In this document: positions 27,401 to 33,245 of the stretch, in pieces
Layout: every line of letters starts with the position of its first letter
Position numbering within the stretch: the stretch's first letter is position 1
Source: a bacterium
GTDB taxonomy: Bacteria > Actinomycetota > Acidimicrobiia > Spongiisociales > JAENVV01
Length of the DNA stretch: 33,245 nt
NCBI GenBank assembly: GCA_024641305.1
Contig: JAHEDI010000034.1
Span: 1,346-34,590 of the forward strand
Direction of reading: 5' to 3'
The notes under the pieces: generated by a model
Told to the model about the DNA's origin: nothing
Databases searched by the model: none
Seen by the model: only the letters and a program-made list of their open reading frames with translations
Made by a program: the position numbers and the translations under genes

Positions 27401-28840
27401 GTGTTGATCGACGTCCTCGGCGGGTTCATTCAGGAGTTGCGGACTGCCGGCCTCCCGGTATCGATGGTCGAAACCATTGACGCGATGGAGGCCCTTCGGC
27501 ACACAGACCTGGGAGATCGACCGGCATTCAAGGCGGCGTTGGGCGCCACCCTGGTCAAGAATGTTCGTCATTACGAAGCGTTTGACACGGCGTTCGAGGT
27601 CTACTTTGCCCTGAGCCGGTCCGATGAAAACTCAGCTGCCGAATCTGGCGTGACCGGGCCCAGTGGGGAAGCATCCGGCCAAGGATCCGGCGGCGATGCC
27701 GACCTCGAGGAACTGCTTGAGGCGCTGGCACGAGCGTTGGCCGCCGACGATACCGCCTGGCTCCAGTCCTTGGCCCGCCAGGCGGTTGATCAGCTGGCGG
27801 GCATGGAGCCGGGGCGACCGGTTGGTGGCACCTATTACCTGTATCGAACGCTTCGCCAGCTTGATGTCGACGGATTGTTTGAACAGTTGGTCGAAGAAGC
27901 GTTGGCGGCCAGCGGGCCACTCAATGAGTTTGACGAACGTCTTCTCCGTGAAGAATTGGAGGAGCGGATCGACCGGCTTCGTGAAGAGATCAAGGCTGAA
28001 ATTCGGCGCCGACTCGTGGCCGATCGAGGCGCCGAGGCCGTCGCAAAGACTCTGCGTAAGCCGCTGATCGAAGATACCGAACTCATGCATGCCACCCGGG
28101 CGGATCTGGTGGAACTCGAGCATGTGATCCAACCACTGGCCCGAAAACTCGCCGCCCGCTTGGCTCGTCGGCGGCGACTGCGTCGAGATGGACGTCTCGA
28201 CTTTCGCCGGACCGTCCGCAAATCGTTGGCCACCGGGGGAGTACCAATCGAACCTCAGTTCCGAGCTCCAAAACCGTACAAGCCGGAAGTATTTCTGCTC
28301 TGTGATATCTCTGGTTCGATGGCAACGTTTGCTCGATTCGCCCTACAGTTCGTATATGCCATGTCGAATGAGTTTTCGAAGCTCAGAGCCTTTGCTTTTA
28401 TCGACGCACTCGACGAGGTGACGTCCTATTTTTCCCGCGAGACCGAGTTCGCCGAAGCCCTCCAGCGTATCTCCAGTGAGGCGCAGGTGGTGTGGCTCGA
28501 TGGCCACTCCGATTATGGACGTTCCCTTGAACAGTTCTGGACCGGCTACGGGCAGTCGCTGTCCGCCAAGTCGACGGTGATCATCACTGGTGATGCCCGA
28601 TCCAACTATCGAGGCCCGCAAGCCGAAGTCCTCGAAGGCATCCATGACGTGGCCCGGGCCGTCTACTGGCTCAACCCCGAACCGCGTTCGTATTGGAACA
28701 CCGGGGATTCAGTGATGGGCAAGTACGCTGTATTCTGCGACGACGTGTATGAGGTACGAAACCTTCGACAATTGGAGACTTTTGTCGAATCGATAGCCGA
28801 GCAAGGCCATCGGCGCGTACCTTTGCATAAAGTGGGCTAA
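27401..28840 (+). CDS. CoxE-like VWA-domain protein, partner of MoxR
   Basis: Cytosolic metal-ion-dependent adhesion (VWA) protein of the CoxE family, expected to work with the MoxR ATPase. It has 479 residues. The first 280 are largely helical with charged stretches (EELEERIDRLREEIKAEIRR) and a basic cluster (RLARRRRLRRDGR) before the VWA domain. The MIDAS motif DxSxS is at 302-306 (CDISGSM), with a further Asp in ITGDARSN. The C-terminal WLNPEPRSYWNTGDS stretch is typical of this family. The GTG start directly follows the moxR stop codon with no gap, so translation must be coupled. The substrate complex is unknown. Confidence 0.9.
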   Translation: MLIDVLGGFIQELRTAGLPVSMVETIDAMEALRHTDLGDRPAFKAALGATLVKNVRHYEAFDTAFEVYFALSRSDENSAAESGVTGPSGEASGQGSGGDADLEELLEALARALAADDTAWLQSLARQAVDQLAGMEPGRPVGGTYYLYRTLRQLDVDGLFEQLVEEALAASGPLNEFDERLLREELEERIDRLREEIKAEIRRRLVADRGAEAVAKTLRKPLIEDTELMHATRADLVELEHVIQPLARKLAARLARRRRLRRDGRLDFRRTVRKSLATGGVPIEPQFRAPKPYKPEVFLLCDISGSMATFARFALQFVYAMSNEFSKLRAFAFIDALDEVTSYFSRETEFAEALQRISSEAQVVWLDGHSDYGRSLEQFWTGYGQSLSAKSTVIITGDARSNYRGPQAEVLEGIHDVARAVYWLNPEPRSYWNTGDSVMGKYAVFCDDVYEVRNLRQLETFVESIAEQGHRRVPLHKVG

Positions 28841-28881
28841 ATTGGTCATGCATCGTTAACCTGGCATGGCGAACACGACGA

Positions 28882-28901
28882 CCGCAGCACTCGTGCTGCG
28901 G
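28882..28901 (+). terminator. Hairpin between the VWA gene and the response regulator
   Basis: ccgcagca (28882-28889) pairs with tgctgcgg (28894-28901) over 8 bp with loop ctcg. There is no T tract, and the ribosome binding site of the next gene starts 2-3 nt later. It could be a terminator of the moxR-VWA transcript or a structure controlling the regulator. Confidence 0.5.
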
Positions 28902-28913
28902 ATGAGGAGACAG

Positions 28914-29291
28914 ATGGGACAGCGAGTCCTGGTGGTTGAAGATTCAGCAGTGATTCGGCGCCTCATCGAGGTCTGTCTTCGACCAGCCAATCTTGAAGTG
29001 TTCATGCGCGAAGACGGTCCGAGCGGTTTGGCGGCGGCCCGCAGCGAATCTCCTGACCTGTTGGTGCTCGATATCGGTTTGCCCGAAATGGATGGCTGGC
29101 AAGTGCTTGATCATCTCCGATCAGCCCCCGAAACCCGCTCCCTTCCGGTACTGGTTCTCACTGCCCACGCTGAGGAAGAGTCTCGTAGACGGGCAGACGA
29201 GGGTGGGGCGGACGCCTTTGTGACGAAGCCCTTCCAGCCGAACGATTTCCGCCAGGAAGTCCTGAACCTGCTGGCCCGCCCCCGCCCGTAA
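28914..29291 (+). CDS. Single-domain response regulator (REC only)
   Basis: Receiver-domain protein of 125 residues, like CheY or DivK, with no output domain. ATG 28914 follows gaggaga (28904-28910) and gives the normal REC start GQRVLVVEDS. An upstream in-frame ATG at 28866 would place the hairpin and the ribosome binding site inside the gene. The acid pair is Glu9-Asp10, the phospho-acceptor Asp53 (VLDIGLPEMDGW), the switch Thr83 and the conserved Lys105 (TKPF). No histidine kinase lies nearby, so it is an orphan whose partner acts in trans; binding to another protein is the likely output. Confidence 0.92.
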   Translation: MGQRVLVVEDSAVIRRLIEVCLRPANLEVFMREDGPSGLAAARSESPDLLVLDIGLPEMDGWQVLDHLRSAPETRSLPVLVLTAHAEEESRRRADEGGADAFVTKPFQPNDFRQEVLNLLARPRP

Positions 29292-29298
29292 CGGTCTT

Positions 29299-29326
29299 TT
29301 GGCAAAGCTCACATCCGGGCTACCAT
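29299..29326 (+). promoter_or_regulatory. Putative gap promoter
   Basis: TTGGCA (29299-29304), a 16-bp spacer and TACCAT (29321-29326). The transcript would start near 29333 and give a leader of about 28 nt containing the ribosome binding site ggag (29351-29354). Confidence 0.6.
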
Positions 29327-29360
29327 TTGCTTTTGGAACGTTCCCATCTTGGAGTCTCTT

Positions 29361-30383
29361 GTGACTATTCGTGTTGCCATCAATGGTTTCGGTCGGATCG
29401 GCCGATTAGCCCTAAGAGTCGGATGGTCGAATCCGAATCTGGAATTCGTCGCAGTAAATGATCTCGTGCCTGCCGAAGGTCTCGCTTACCTGTTGGAATA
29501 TGACACCGTCCACGGCCGTTTCGGGTCCCAGGTCGAAGCGGTCGATGGAGACCTCGTCGTCGATGGCAAGACTATCCAGGCCTTCGCTGAGCGTAACCCC
29601 GAAGATCTCCCCTGGGATGACCTGAACATCGATTATGTGATCGAGTCGACCGGTGTGTTCGTCGACTACGACGGCGCCAGCAAACACCTGGCTGCCGGAG
29701 CGAAGCGGGTCATTCTTTCAGCTCCCACGAAATCTCCGGACAAAGTTCGTACGTTTGCCTACAAGGTGAATCACACCCAGATCGACCCCGATGTCGATCG
29801 CATCATTTCAAACGCTTCGTGCACCACCAACTGCCTGGCGCCGTTGGCCAAGGTTCTCAATGATGAGTTCGGAATTGTTGAAGGACTTATGACCACCATC
29901 CATTCGGTCACGGCCTCTCAGCCTTCTCAGGATTCGCCTTCGAAGAAGGACCTGCGTGGAGGTCGGAATGCCTACGCCAATATCATTCCGGCTTCGACCG
30001 GTGCGGCCAAAGCCGTTGTTCTGACCCTCCCGGAGTTGGAAGGCAAGCTCGACGCCATGGCCTTCCGGGTACCGACCCCCGATGTGTCGGTGGTGGACCT
30101 CACCTTCCGAACGGAAAAGAAGACCTCGCTCGCCGAAATCAACGCTGCAATGAAGAAAGCCGCCGACGGCGAGATGGCAGGCGTGCTTGAGTACACCGAG
30201 GACCCGGTCGTCTCATCCGACCTCATCGGAAACCACCATTCTTCGATCTTCGACGCCAAAGCGACGATGGAATTGAACGATCAGTTCTTCAAAGTCATCG
30301 CGTGGTACGACAACGAGATCGGCTACTCGTCGCGTCTCATCGACATGTTGGAGTACTTCGGGACGCTCGACGAACTCATCTGA
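29361..30383 (+). CDS. gap: Glyceraldehyde-3-phosphate dehydrogenase, type I
   Basis: Glycolytic and gluconeogenic enzyme that converts glyceraldehyde 3-phosphate to 1,3-bisphosphoglycerate with NAD+. I start it at GTG 29361 (340 residues), with ggag six bases upstream and the normal [14 protein letters not shown] start; an in-frame TTG at 29349 has no ribosome binding site. The nucleotide-binding motif is GFGRIG (9-14), with Asp34 favouring NAD over NADP. The catalytic Cys154 is in SNASCTTN and His181 in TIHSVTAS. The phosphate-binding region is [21 protein letters not shown]. pgk and tpiA, the usual neighbours, do not follow. Confidence 0.96.
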   Translation: MTIRVAINGFGRIGRLALRVGWSNPNLEFVAVNDLVPAEGLAYLLEYDTVHGRFGSQVEAVDGDLVVDGKTIQAFAERNPEDLPWDDLNIDYVIESTGVFVDYDGASKHLAAGAKRVILSAPTKSPDKVRTFAYKVNHTQIDPDVDRIISNASCTTNCLAPLAKVLNDEFGIVEGLMTTIHSVTASQPSQDSPSKKDLRGGRNAYANIIPASTGAAKAVVLTLPELEGKLDAMAFRVPTPDVSVVDLTFRTEKKTSLAEINAAMKKAADGEMAGVLEYTEDPVVSSDLIGNHHSSIFDAKATMELNDQFFKVIAWYDNEIGYSSRLIDMLEYFGTLDELI

Positions 30384-30393
30384 GCCAACCCCC

Positions 30394-30422
30394 TTGAGCT
30401 GAGGCTGAACCTGGGGTACGGT
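30394..30422 (+). promoter_or_regulatory. Putative promoter of the M23-like gene
   Basis: TTGAGC (30394-30399), a 17-bp spacer and TACGGT (30417-30422). The transcript would start near 30429, about 27 nt before the ATG. Confidence 0.55.
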
Positions 30423-30455
30423 CACGCTGGTGGCTGAGCGGCGTGGGTAGGTGCC

Positions 30456-30938
30456 ATGAGCCGTTTTGTCGCGTCGATCTTCTCAGTAGCGTTGGTACTC
30501 CTTTCCGGTTCCCAGCCGGTTGACGGGGGCCGGTGTGTCGGCCTGGAATGGCCGGTAGCTGGCCCGACGGTGAATGGCTTTGAACCAACTGGCCAATACA
30601 GTGGTCATTGGGGAATCGATATTGGAGCCGAAGAAGGGACGCTCGTCTCGGCGGCCGCCGCCGGTCGTGTTACCTTCGCAGGACAGGTGGTGGACAACCA
30701 GACCGTCACGATCGACCATGGCGGCGGCCTGAAGACCAGCTATTCGTTTCTCGAAGTCCGCTCGGTGGATGCCGGTGCCTGGGTGGAGCCCGGCGGCTCG
30801 ATCGGCCGGAGCGGGTGGTCCCACGAAATCGCTGGTCTTCACTTTTCGGTCCGACTGTCGGGAAGGTATGTCGATCCTCTCGACTGGATGGGGTGTCAGG
30901 GTTATCAGCCGGACCGGGCGTTGCGCCTGGTTCGCTAA
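30456..30938 (+). CDS. Secreted M23 (LytM)-like protein lacking the catalytic histidines
   Basis: Small exported protein of 160 residues with an N-terminal signal peptide (hydrophobic core about 4-17) and one M23 fold. M23 enzymes are zinc endopeptidases that cut peptidoglycan cross-links. The zinc ligands are in place: His51 and Asp55 (GHWGID), and His129 (GLHFSV). The two catalytic histidines are not. The position normally filled by the His of YAHL reads SFL (Phe98), and the first His of the HLH motif is Gly127. The protein is therefore probably not an ordinary endopeptidase, and may bind wall or regulate other hydrolases as EnvC-type LytM factors do (inference). Two cysteines (27, 147) could form a disulfide. 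Confidence 0.85.
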   Translation: MSRFVASIFSVALVLLSGSQPVDGGRCVGLEWPVAGPTVNGFEPTGQYSGHWGIDIGAEEGTLVSAAAAGRVTFAGQVVDNQTVTIDHGGGLKTSYSFLEVRSVDAGAWVEPGGSIGRSGWSHEIAGLHFSVRLSGRYVDPLDWMGCQGYQPDRALRLVR

Positions 30939-30962
30939 CGGTTCGGTCCCGCAGGAATGGTT

Positions 30963-30968
30963 TATCCT
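30963..30968 (+). promoter_or_regulatory. -10 box for a leaderless nadD transcript
   Basis: TATCCT lies exactly 7 nt before the GTG at 30976, the same geometry as upstream of moxR. The only ribosome-binding-like bases (cagga near 30952) are too far from the start. Confidence 0.5.
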
Positions 30969-30975
30969 GTTGCCG

Positions 30976-31545
30976 GTGTACAGAGCCATCGTCGGGGGCA
31001 CGTTCGACCCTCCCCATCTCGCCCACCTACTCGCTGGCGAAACTGCCTTCATGCAGTTAGGTGTCGATGAAGTCCTGATGATGCCTGCCGGGTCGCCGTG
31101 GCAAAAGCCCGCCGAAAGCGTTTCGGCCGGGGAGCATCGATGGGCCATGACCCAGTTGGCCGCCGAAGGAGCCGACTTTCTTGTCCCTGATGACCGGGAA
31201 GTCCTCCGGGATGGTTGGACCTACACAGCTGACACCCTTGCCACGTTCCCCGACACCGATCGGCTCGTTCTCGTCCTCGGCGCTGACGCGGCGGCCAACC
31301 TGCCCACCTGGCACCGTTATGACGAGGTCAGGGAACGGGCTGAAATCGCCGTGGTTCCCCGACTGCATACGAACCGTGCCGGCGTCGAGGCGGCCGCTGG
31401 ACCGGTGACCTGGCTCGATATGCCGATCCTGGAGATATCCGGTAGCAGCATCAGGGAACGGGCACGTGGGGGCCAGTCTGTTCGGTTCCTGGTCAGAGAT
31501 CGTGTGTACGAATACATGCTTGCCCACGGACTCTACGGCCTATGA
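30976..31545 (+). CDS. nadD: Nicotinate-nucleotide adenylyltransferase
   Basis: Makes deamido-NAD from nicotinate mononucleotide and ATP. I start it at GTG 30976 (189 residues), which gives the standard MYRAIVGGTFDPPHLAHL start. The same frame is open back to 30769, but that part lies over the M23-like gene and has no NadD character. The nucleotidyltransferase motif GGTFDPPHLAH is at 7-17, and the second signature ISGSSIRER lies near the C-terminus. It overlaps the next gene by 4 nt. nadD with rsfS is a conserved neighbourhood. Confidence 0.95.
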   Translation: MYRAIVGGTFDPPHLAHLLAGETAFMQLGVDEVLMMPAGSPWQKPAESVSAGEHRWAMTQLAAEGADFLVPDDREVLRDGWTYTADTLATFPDTDRLVLVLGADAAANLPTWHRYDEVRERAEIAVVPRLHTNRAGVEAAAGPVTWLDMPILEISGSSIRERARGGQSVRFLVRDRVYEYMLAHGLYGL

Positions 31546-32732
31546 GTGAACCCCAGCACCGACTGTCGGGTCAGCCCAAGCGTGAACTGACAGCCCGAGA
31601 GCTGAATCGATCTGCCAGGGACGACTCACGTAAAAAGGCTCGCCGCAAGATCGTCCTGGCCACCTTGCTTGCTCTGGTGCTCGTGACAGCTTCGATAACG
31701 ATCTCGTATCTGCGGCTACGCCCACAAGAAGTGGGTCCAGATCCGGTCGTGATTGCGCCCGACGTCGGTGCCTCGGCTCTGGTTGTCGTGGAAGTCGACG
31801 CATTACCTCGAGCCATCTTGCTGATCGGTGCCAGCGCCGATCAGCCGAGTCGACTGATATCGCTCCCCGAGTCGCTCCTCGCCATCGCTCCCGGGTTTGG
31901 CGAAAATACGCTCTCGGCTGCGTATGGGATTGGTGGTGTAGATCTGCTGTCGCTCACCATCGTCAACCTTCTCGGGGTGCGCATTGACGATACGTTTACC
32001 TTTACAGCCGAAGAGTTCGGTGCCCTGTTCGACGAGCCTCTGGAAGTAGCCATTTCCAGGCCATTCGTCTCGGAAGACGCCGCTGGGAACCAGAAGGTGG
32101 CGGCTGGTGAAGGTCTCCAGCCAAGGCCCGCCGAGATGGTGGTTCGCCTCCTGACCGAAAAGGGAGTCGACAACGACCTCGACTTCTTGTTCCGCCAGGG
32201 AGAGGTGTGGTCGGCCGTTTTCAAGACCATTGGCAGCAGAAAGGTCATCGCCGATCGGGTGCTGGCCGGCGGTACCACCGCGGGGATTGCTGCTGTCACG
32301 GGCGCCAGCCAGGACGAAGCCCTCGTGGTGAGCGCCCTGCCGGCGGTGCGGGTCAACACACTGTCGACCGGCGACGAGCGATATTCCCTCGATGTCGCCG
32401 ATGCAGCTGATTATGTCGAACAGACCATCCCGTACCTACGGATCGGTCAGCAGCCAAGGCTGGTTGTCGAGATTCTCAATGGCAACGGTGGGGTTGGTGT
32501 CACACAGCCAGTTGCGAAGACGTTCGTGCTGGCCGGGTATCGGGTGCTCAAGACCGATAACGCCGGCACCCTGGACTATCCGACGACCCAGATCATCGCC
32601 CAGGGCCGTGAGCGACGGGCCGACGCCATCGCCGCCCAAGGGCTGCTCGGGTACGGGGAGGTCGTGCTCGAGGTTCGTCAACCGTCTGGTGTGGTCGATC
32701 TCACTATCATCCTTGGTGAAGACTCACCGTGA
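31542..32732 (+). CDS. Membrane-anchored LytR_C-domain protein with a degenerate LCP-like region
   Basis: Predicted single-pass protein of 396 residues: a basic cytoplasmic N-terminus (KKARRK), a membrane helix at about 37-57, and an extracellular remainder. Residues about 70-170 look like part of a LytR-CpsA-Psr (LCP) domain (ILLIGASADQPS, PGFGENTLSAAYGIGG, VNLLGVRIDDTF). However, the segment that in LCP ligases reads SIPRD is SLPES here, and the expected Arg residues are scarce. The C-terminal ~90 residues (RLVVEILNGNGGVGVTQPVAKTFVLAGYRV onward, quoted here only for its first part, VEILNGNGGVG) fit the LytR_C domain. LCP enzymes attach glycopolymers to peptidoglycan; this copy may be inactive. 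It overlaps nadD and rsfS by 4 nt each. Confidence 0.8.
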   Translation: MSEPQHRLSGQPKRELTARELNRSARDDSRKKARRKIVLATLLALVLVTASITISYLRLRPQEVGPDPVVIAPDVGASALVVVEVDALPRAILLIGASADQPSRLISLPESLLAIAPGFGENTLSAAYGIGGVDLLSLTIVNLLGVRIDDTFTFTAEEFGALFDEPLEVAISRPFVSEDAAGNQKVAAGEGLQPRPAEMVVRLLTEKGVDNDLDFLFRQGEVWSAVFKTIGSRKVIADRVLAGGTTAGIAAVTGASQDEALVVSALPAVRVNTLSTGDERYSLDVADAADYVEQTIPYLRIGQQPRLVVEILNGNGGVGVTQPVAKTFVLAGYRVLKTDNAGTLDYPTTQIIAQGRERRADAIAAQGLLGYGEVVLEVRQPSGVVDLTIILGEDSP

Positions 32733-33121
32733 GAAAGGGATCATCTATCACGAGCATTGACCTGGCCAAGGCGGCCGCAGCAGCCATCGATGACATGAAG
32801 GGCCTCGACACCATCATTATCGATGTCAGTAACTTGTTGTTCATTACCGATATGTTCGTGATTGCCACCGGAACCTCAAACCGCCAGGTCCGGTCTATCG
32901 CCGACGAAGTTCATACCCAGCTCAAAGAAAAGCACCAGCGCGCGTCCTTGCGTTCCGAAGGAGCCGATGAGGCCGAATGGATCCTGCTTGATTACGGCGA
33001 AATAGTGGTGCACGTCTTTCAGGCGTCCACGAGAGCTTTCTACGACCTTGAACGTCTGTGGGGAGACGCACCCCGAATCCCCTTTGAGCCAGCGACTCAG
33101 GGAACTTCTGACCAGCTATAA
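32729..33121 (+). CDS. rsfS: Ribosomal silencing factor RsfS
   Basis: Binds L14 on the 50S subunit and blocks subunit joining when nutrients are short. The 130 residues contain the family block AIDDMKGLDTIIIDVS, FVIATGTSNRQVRSIADEV and the C-terminal WILLDYGEIVVHVF. It begins with GTG in the stop codon of the gene before it. Its TAA stop (33119-33121) lies inside the -10 box of tRNA-Ala. Confidence 0.96.
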   Translation: MRKGSSITSIDLAKAAAAAIDDMKGLDTIIIDVSNLLFITDMFVIATGTSNRQVRSIADEVHTQLKEKHQRASLRSEGADEAEWILLDYGEIVVHVFQASTRAFYDLERLWGDAPRIPFEPATQGTSDQL

Positions 33122-33122
33122 T
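33117..33122 (+). promoter_or_regulatory. -10 box of tRNA-Ala
   Basis: A perfect TATAAT, 14 bp before the tRNA and overlapping the rsfS stop codon. The transcript would start near 33129. The -35 is poor (gactca about 17 bp upstream). Confidence 0.6.
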
Positions 33123-33136
33123 TGCGGCTCCCATTG

Positions 33137-33210
33137 GGGGCTGTAGCTCAGCCTGGCAGAGCACCTGCATGGCATGCAGGGGGTCAGGGGTTCAAATCCC
33201 CTCAGCTCCA
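33137..33210 (+). tRNA. tRNA-Ala (anticodon GGC)
   Basis: A full cloverleaf folds: acceptor 33137-33143 with 33203-33209, D arm with agctcagcctggcagagc, anticodon stem cctgc/gcagg with anticodon GGC at 33171-33173, and a T arm with ggttcaaatcc. The first acceptor pairs include G-U at position 3 (33139 with 33207), the alanine identity being otherwise read from the anticodon. The CCA tail is not encoded (A33210 is followed by cgg). Confidence 0.96.
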
Positions 33211-33225
33211 CGGAGAAATATGAAG

Positions 33226-33245
33226 AGACCCCCGTTTGGGGGTCT
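33226..33245 (+). terminator. Terminator after tRNA-Ala
   Basis: agaccccc (33226-33233) pairs with gggggtct (33238-33245) over 8 bp with loop gttt. The window ends at the stem, so any T tract is out of view. Confidence 0.75.

Noticed and set aside
30769-30975. Upstream extension of nadD
   Set aside because: It lies over the M23-like gene, and NadD proteins begin a few residues before GGTFDPPH, which fits GTG 30976.

Overview
The window is a chromosomal segment of a Gram-positive, fairly GC-rich bacterium, most probably an actinomycete-phylum (Actinomycetota) lineage of the Acidimicrobiia kind. The reasons are the gene order tig-clpP-clpX ... valS-folC-ndk-mreBCD-mrdA-rodA ... rng-rplU-rpmA-obgE-proB ... 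nadD-LytR_C-rsfS, frequent GTG starts, leaderless-looking promoters, and LPXTG-type wall-anchored proteins. The taxon is an inference from gene content and order; no marker was compared with a database.

Layout. 1-150: tRNA-His and its terminator, preceded by a 14-bp tandem repeat. 169-3392: trigger factor and the ClpXP protease. 3393-8115: an accessory-looking island of two paralogous LPXTG surface proteins, preceded by a ~190-nt structured 5' leader whose last hairpin covers the ribosome binding site. 8160-12083: valS-folC, starting directly after a perfect 16-bp hairpin. 12181-18692: ndk and the rod-shape/cell-elongation block mreB-mreC-mreD-mrdA-rodA, followed by thymidine kinase. 18924-23538: RNase E/G, L21, L27, the Obg GTPase and glutamate 5-kinase. 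23551-26381 (minus strand): the TrkA-TrkH potassium uptake system. 26513-28840: a MoxR AAA+ ATPase with a CoxE-like VWA protein. 28914-30383: an orphan single-domain response regulator and GAPDH. 30456-33121: a small secreted M23-like protein, nadD, a membrane-anchored LytR_C protein and rsfS. 33137-33245: tRNA-Ala and its terminator.

How it works together. Most of the window is housekeeping: protein folding and turnover, tRNA charging, folate, nucleotides, peptidoglycan elongation, RNA processing, ribosome assembly and silencing, NAD synthesis, potassium uptake and glycolysis. Tight overlaps (mostly 4 nt, ATGA or GTGA) suggest translational coupling in tig-clpP, valS-folC, mreC-mreD-mrdA-rodA, obgE-proB, trkA-trkH and nadD-LytR_C-rsfS.

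The most unusual material is the surface-protein pair and its leader. The two proteins share nearly identical signal peptides and sorting signals. Between them they carry five copies of a Cys-bracketed ~70-78-residue module that I do not recognise. The leader can form several hairpins, a possible pseudoknot and a hairpin that hides the Shine-Dalgarno sequence, so it is a candidate cis-regulatory RNA. Other points of interest are an M23 protein that keeps its zinc ligands but lacks both catalytic histidines, and two leaderless starts (moxR and nadD) with the same -10/7-nt/start geometry. I see no CRISPR array, insertion sequence, integrase or phage gene.
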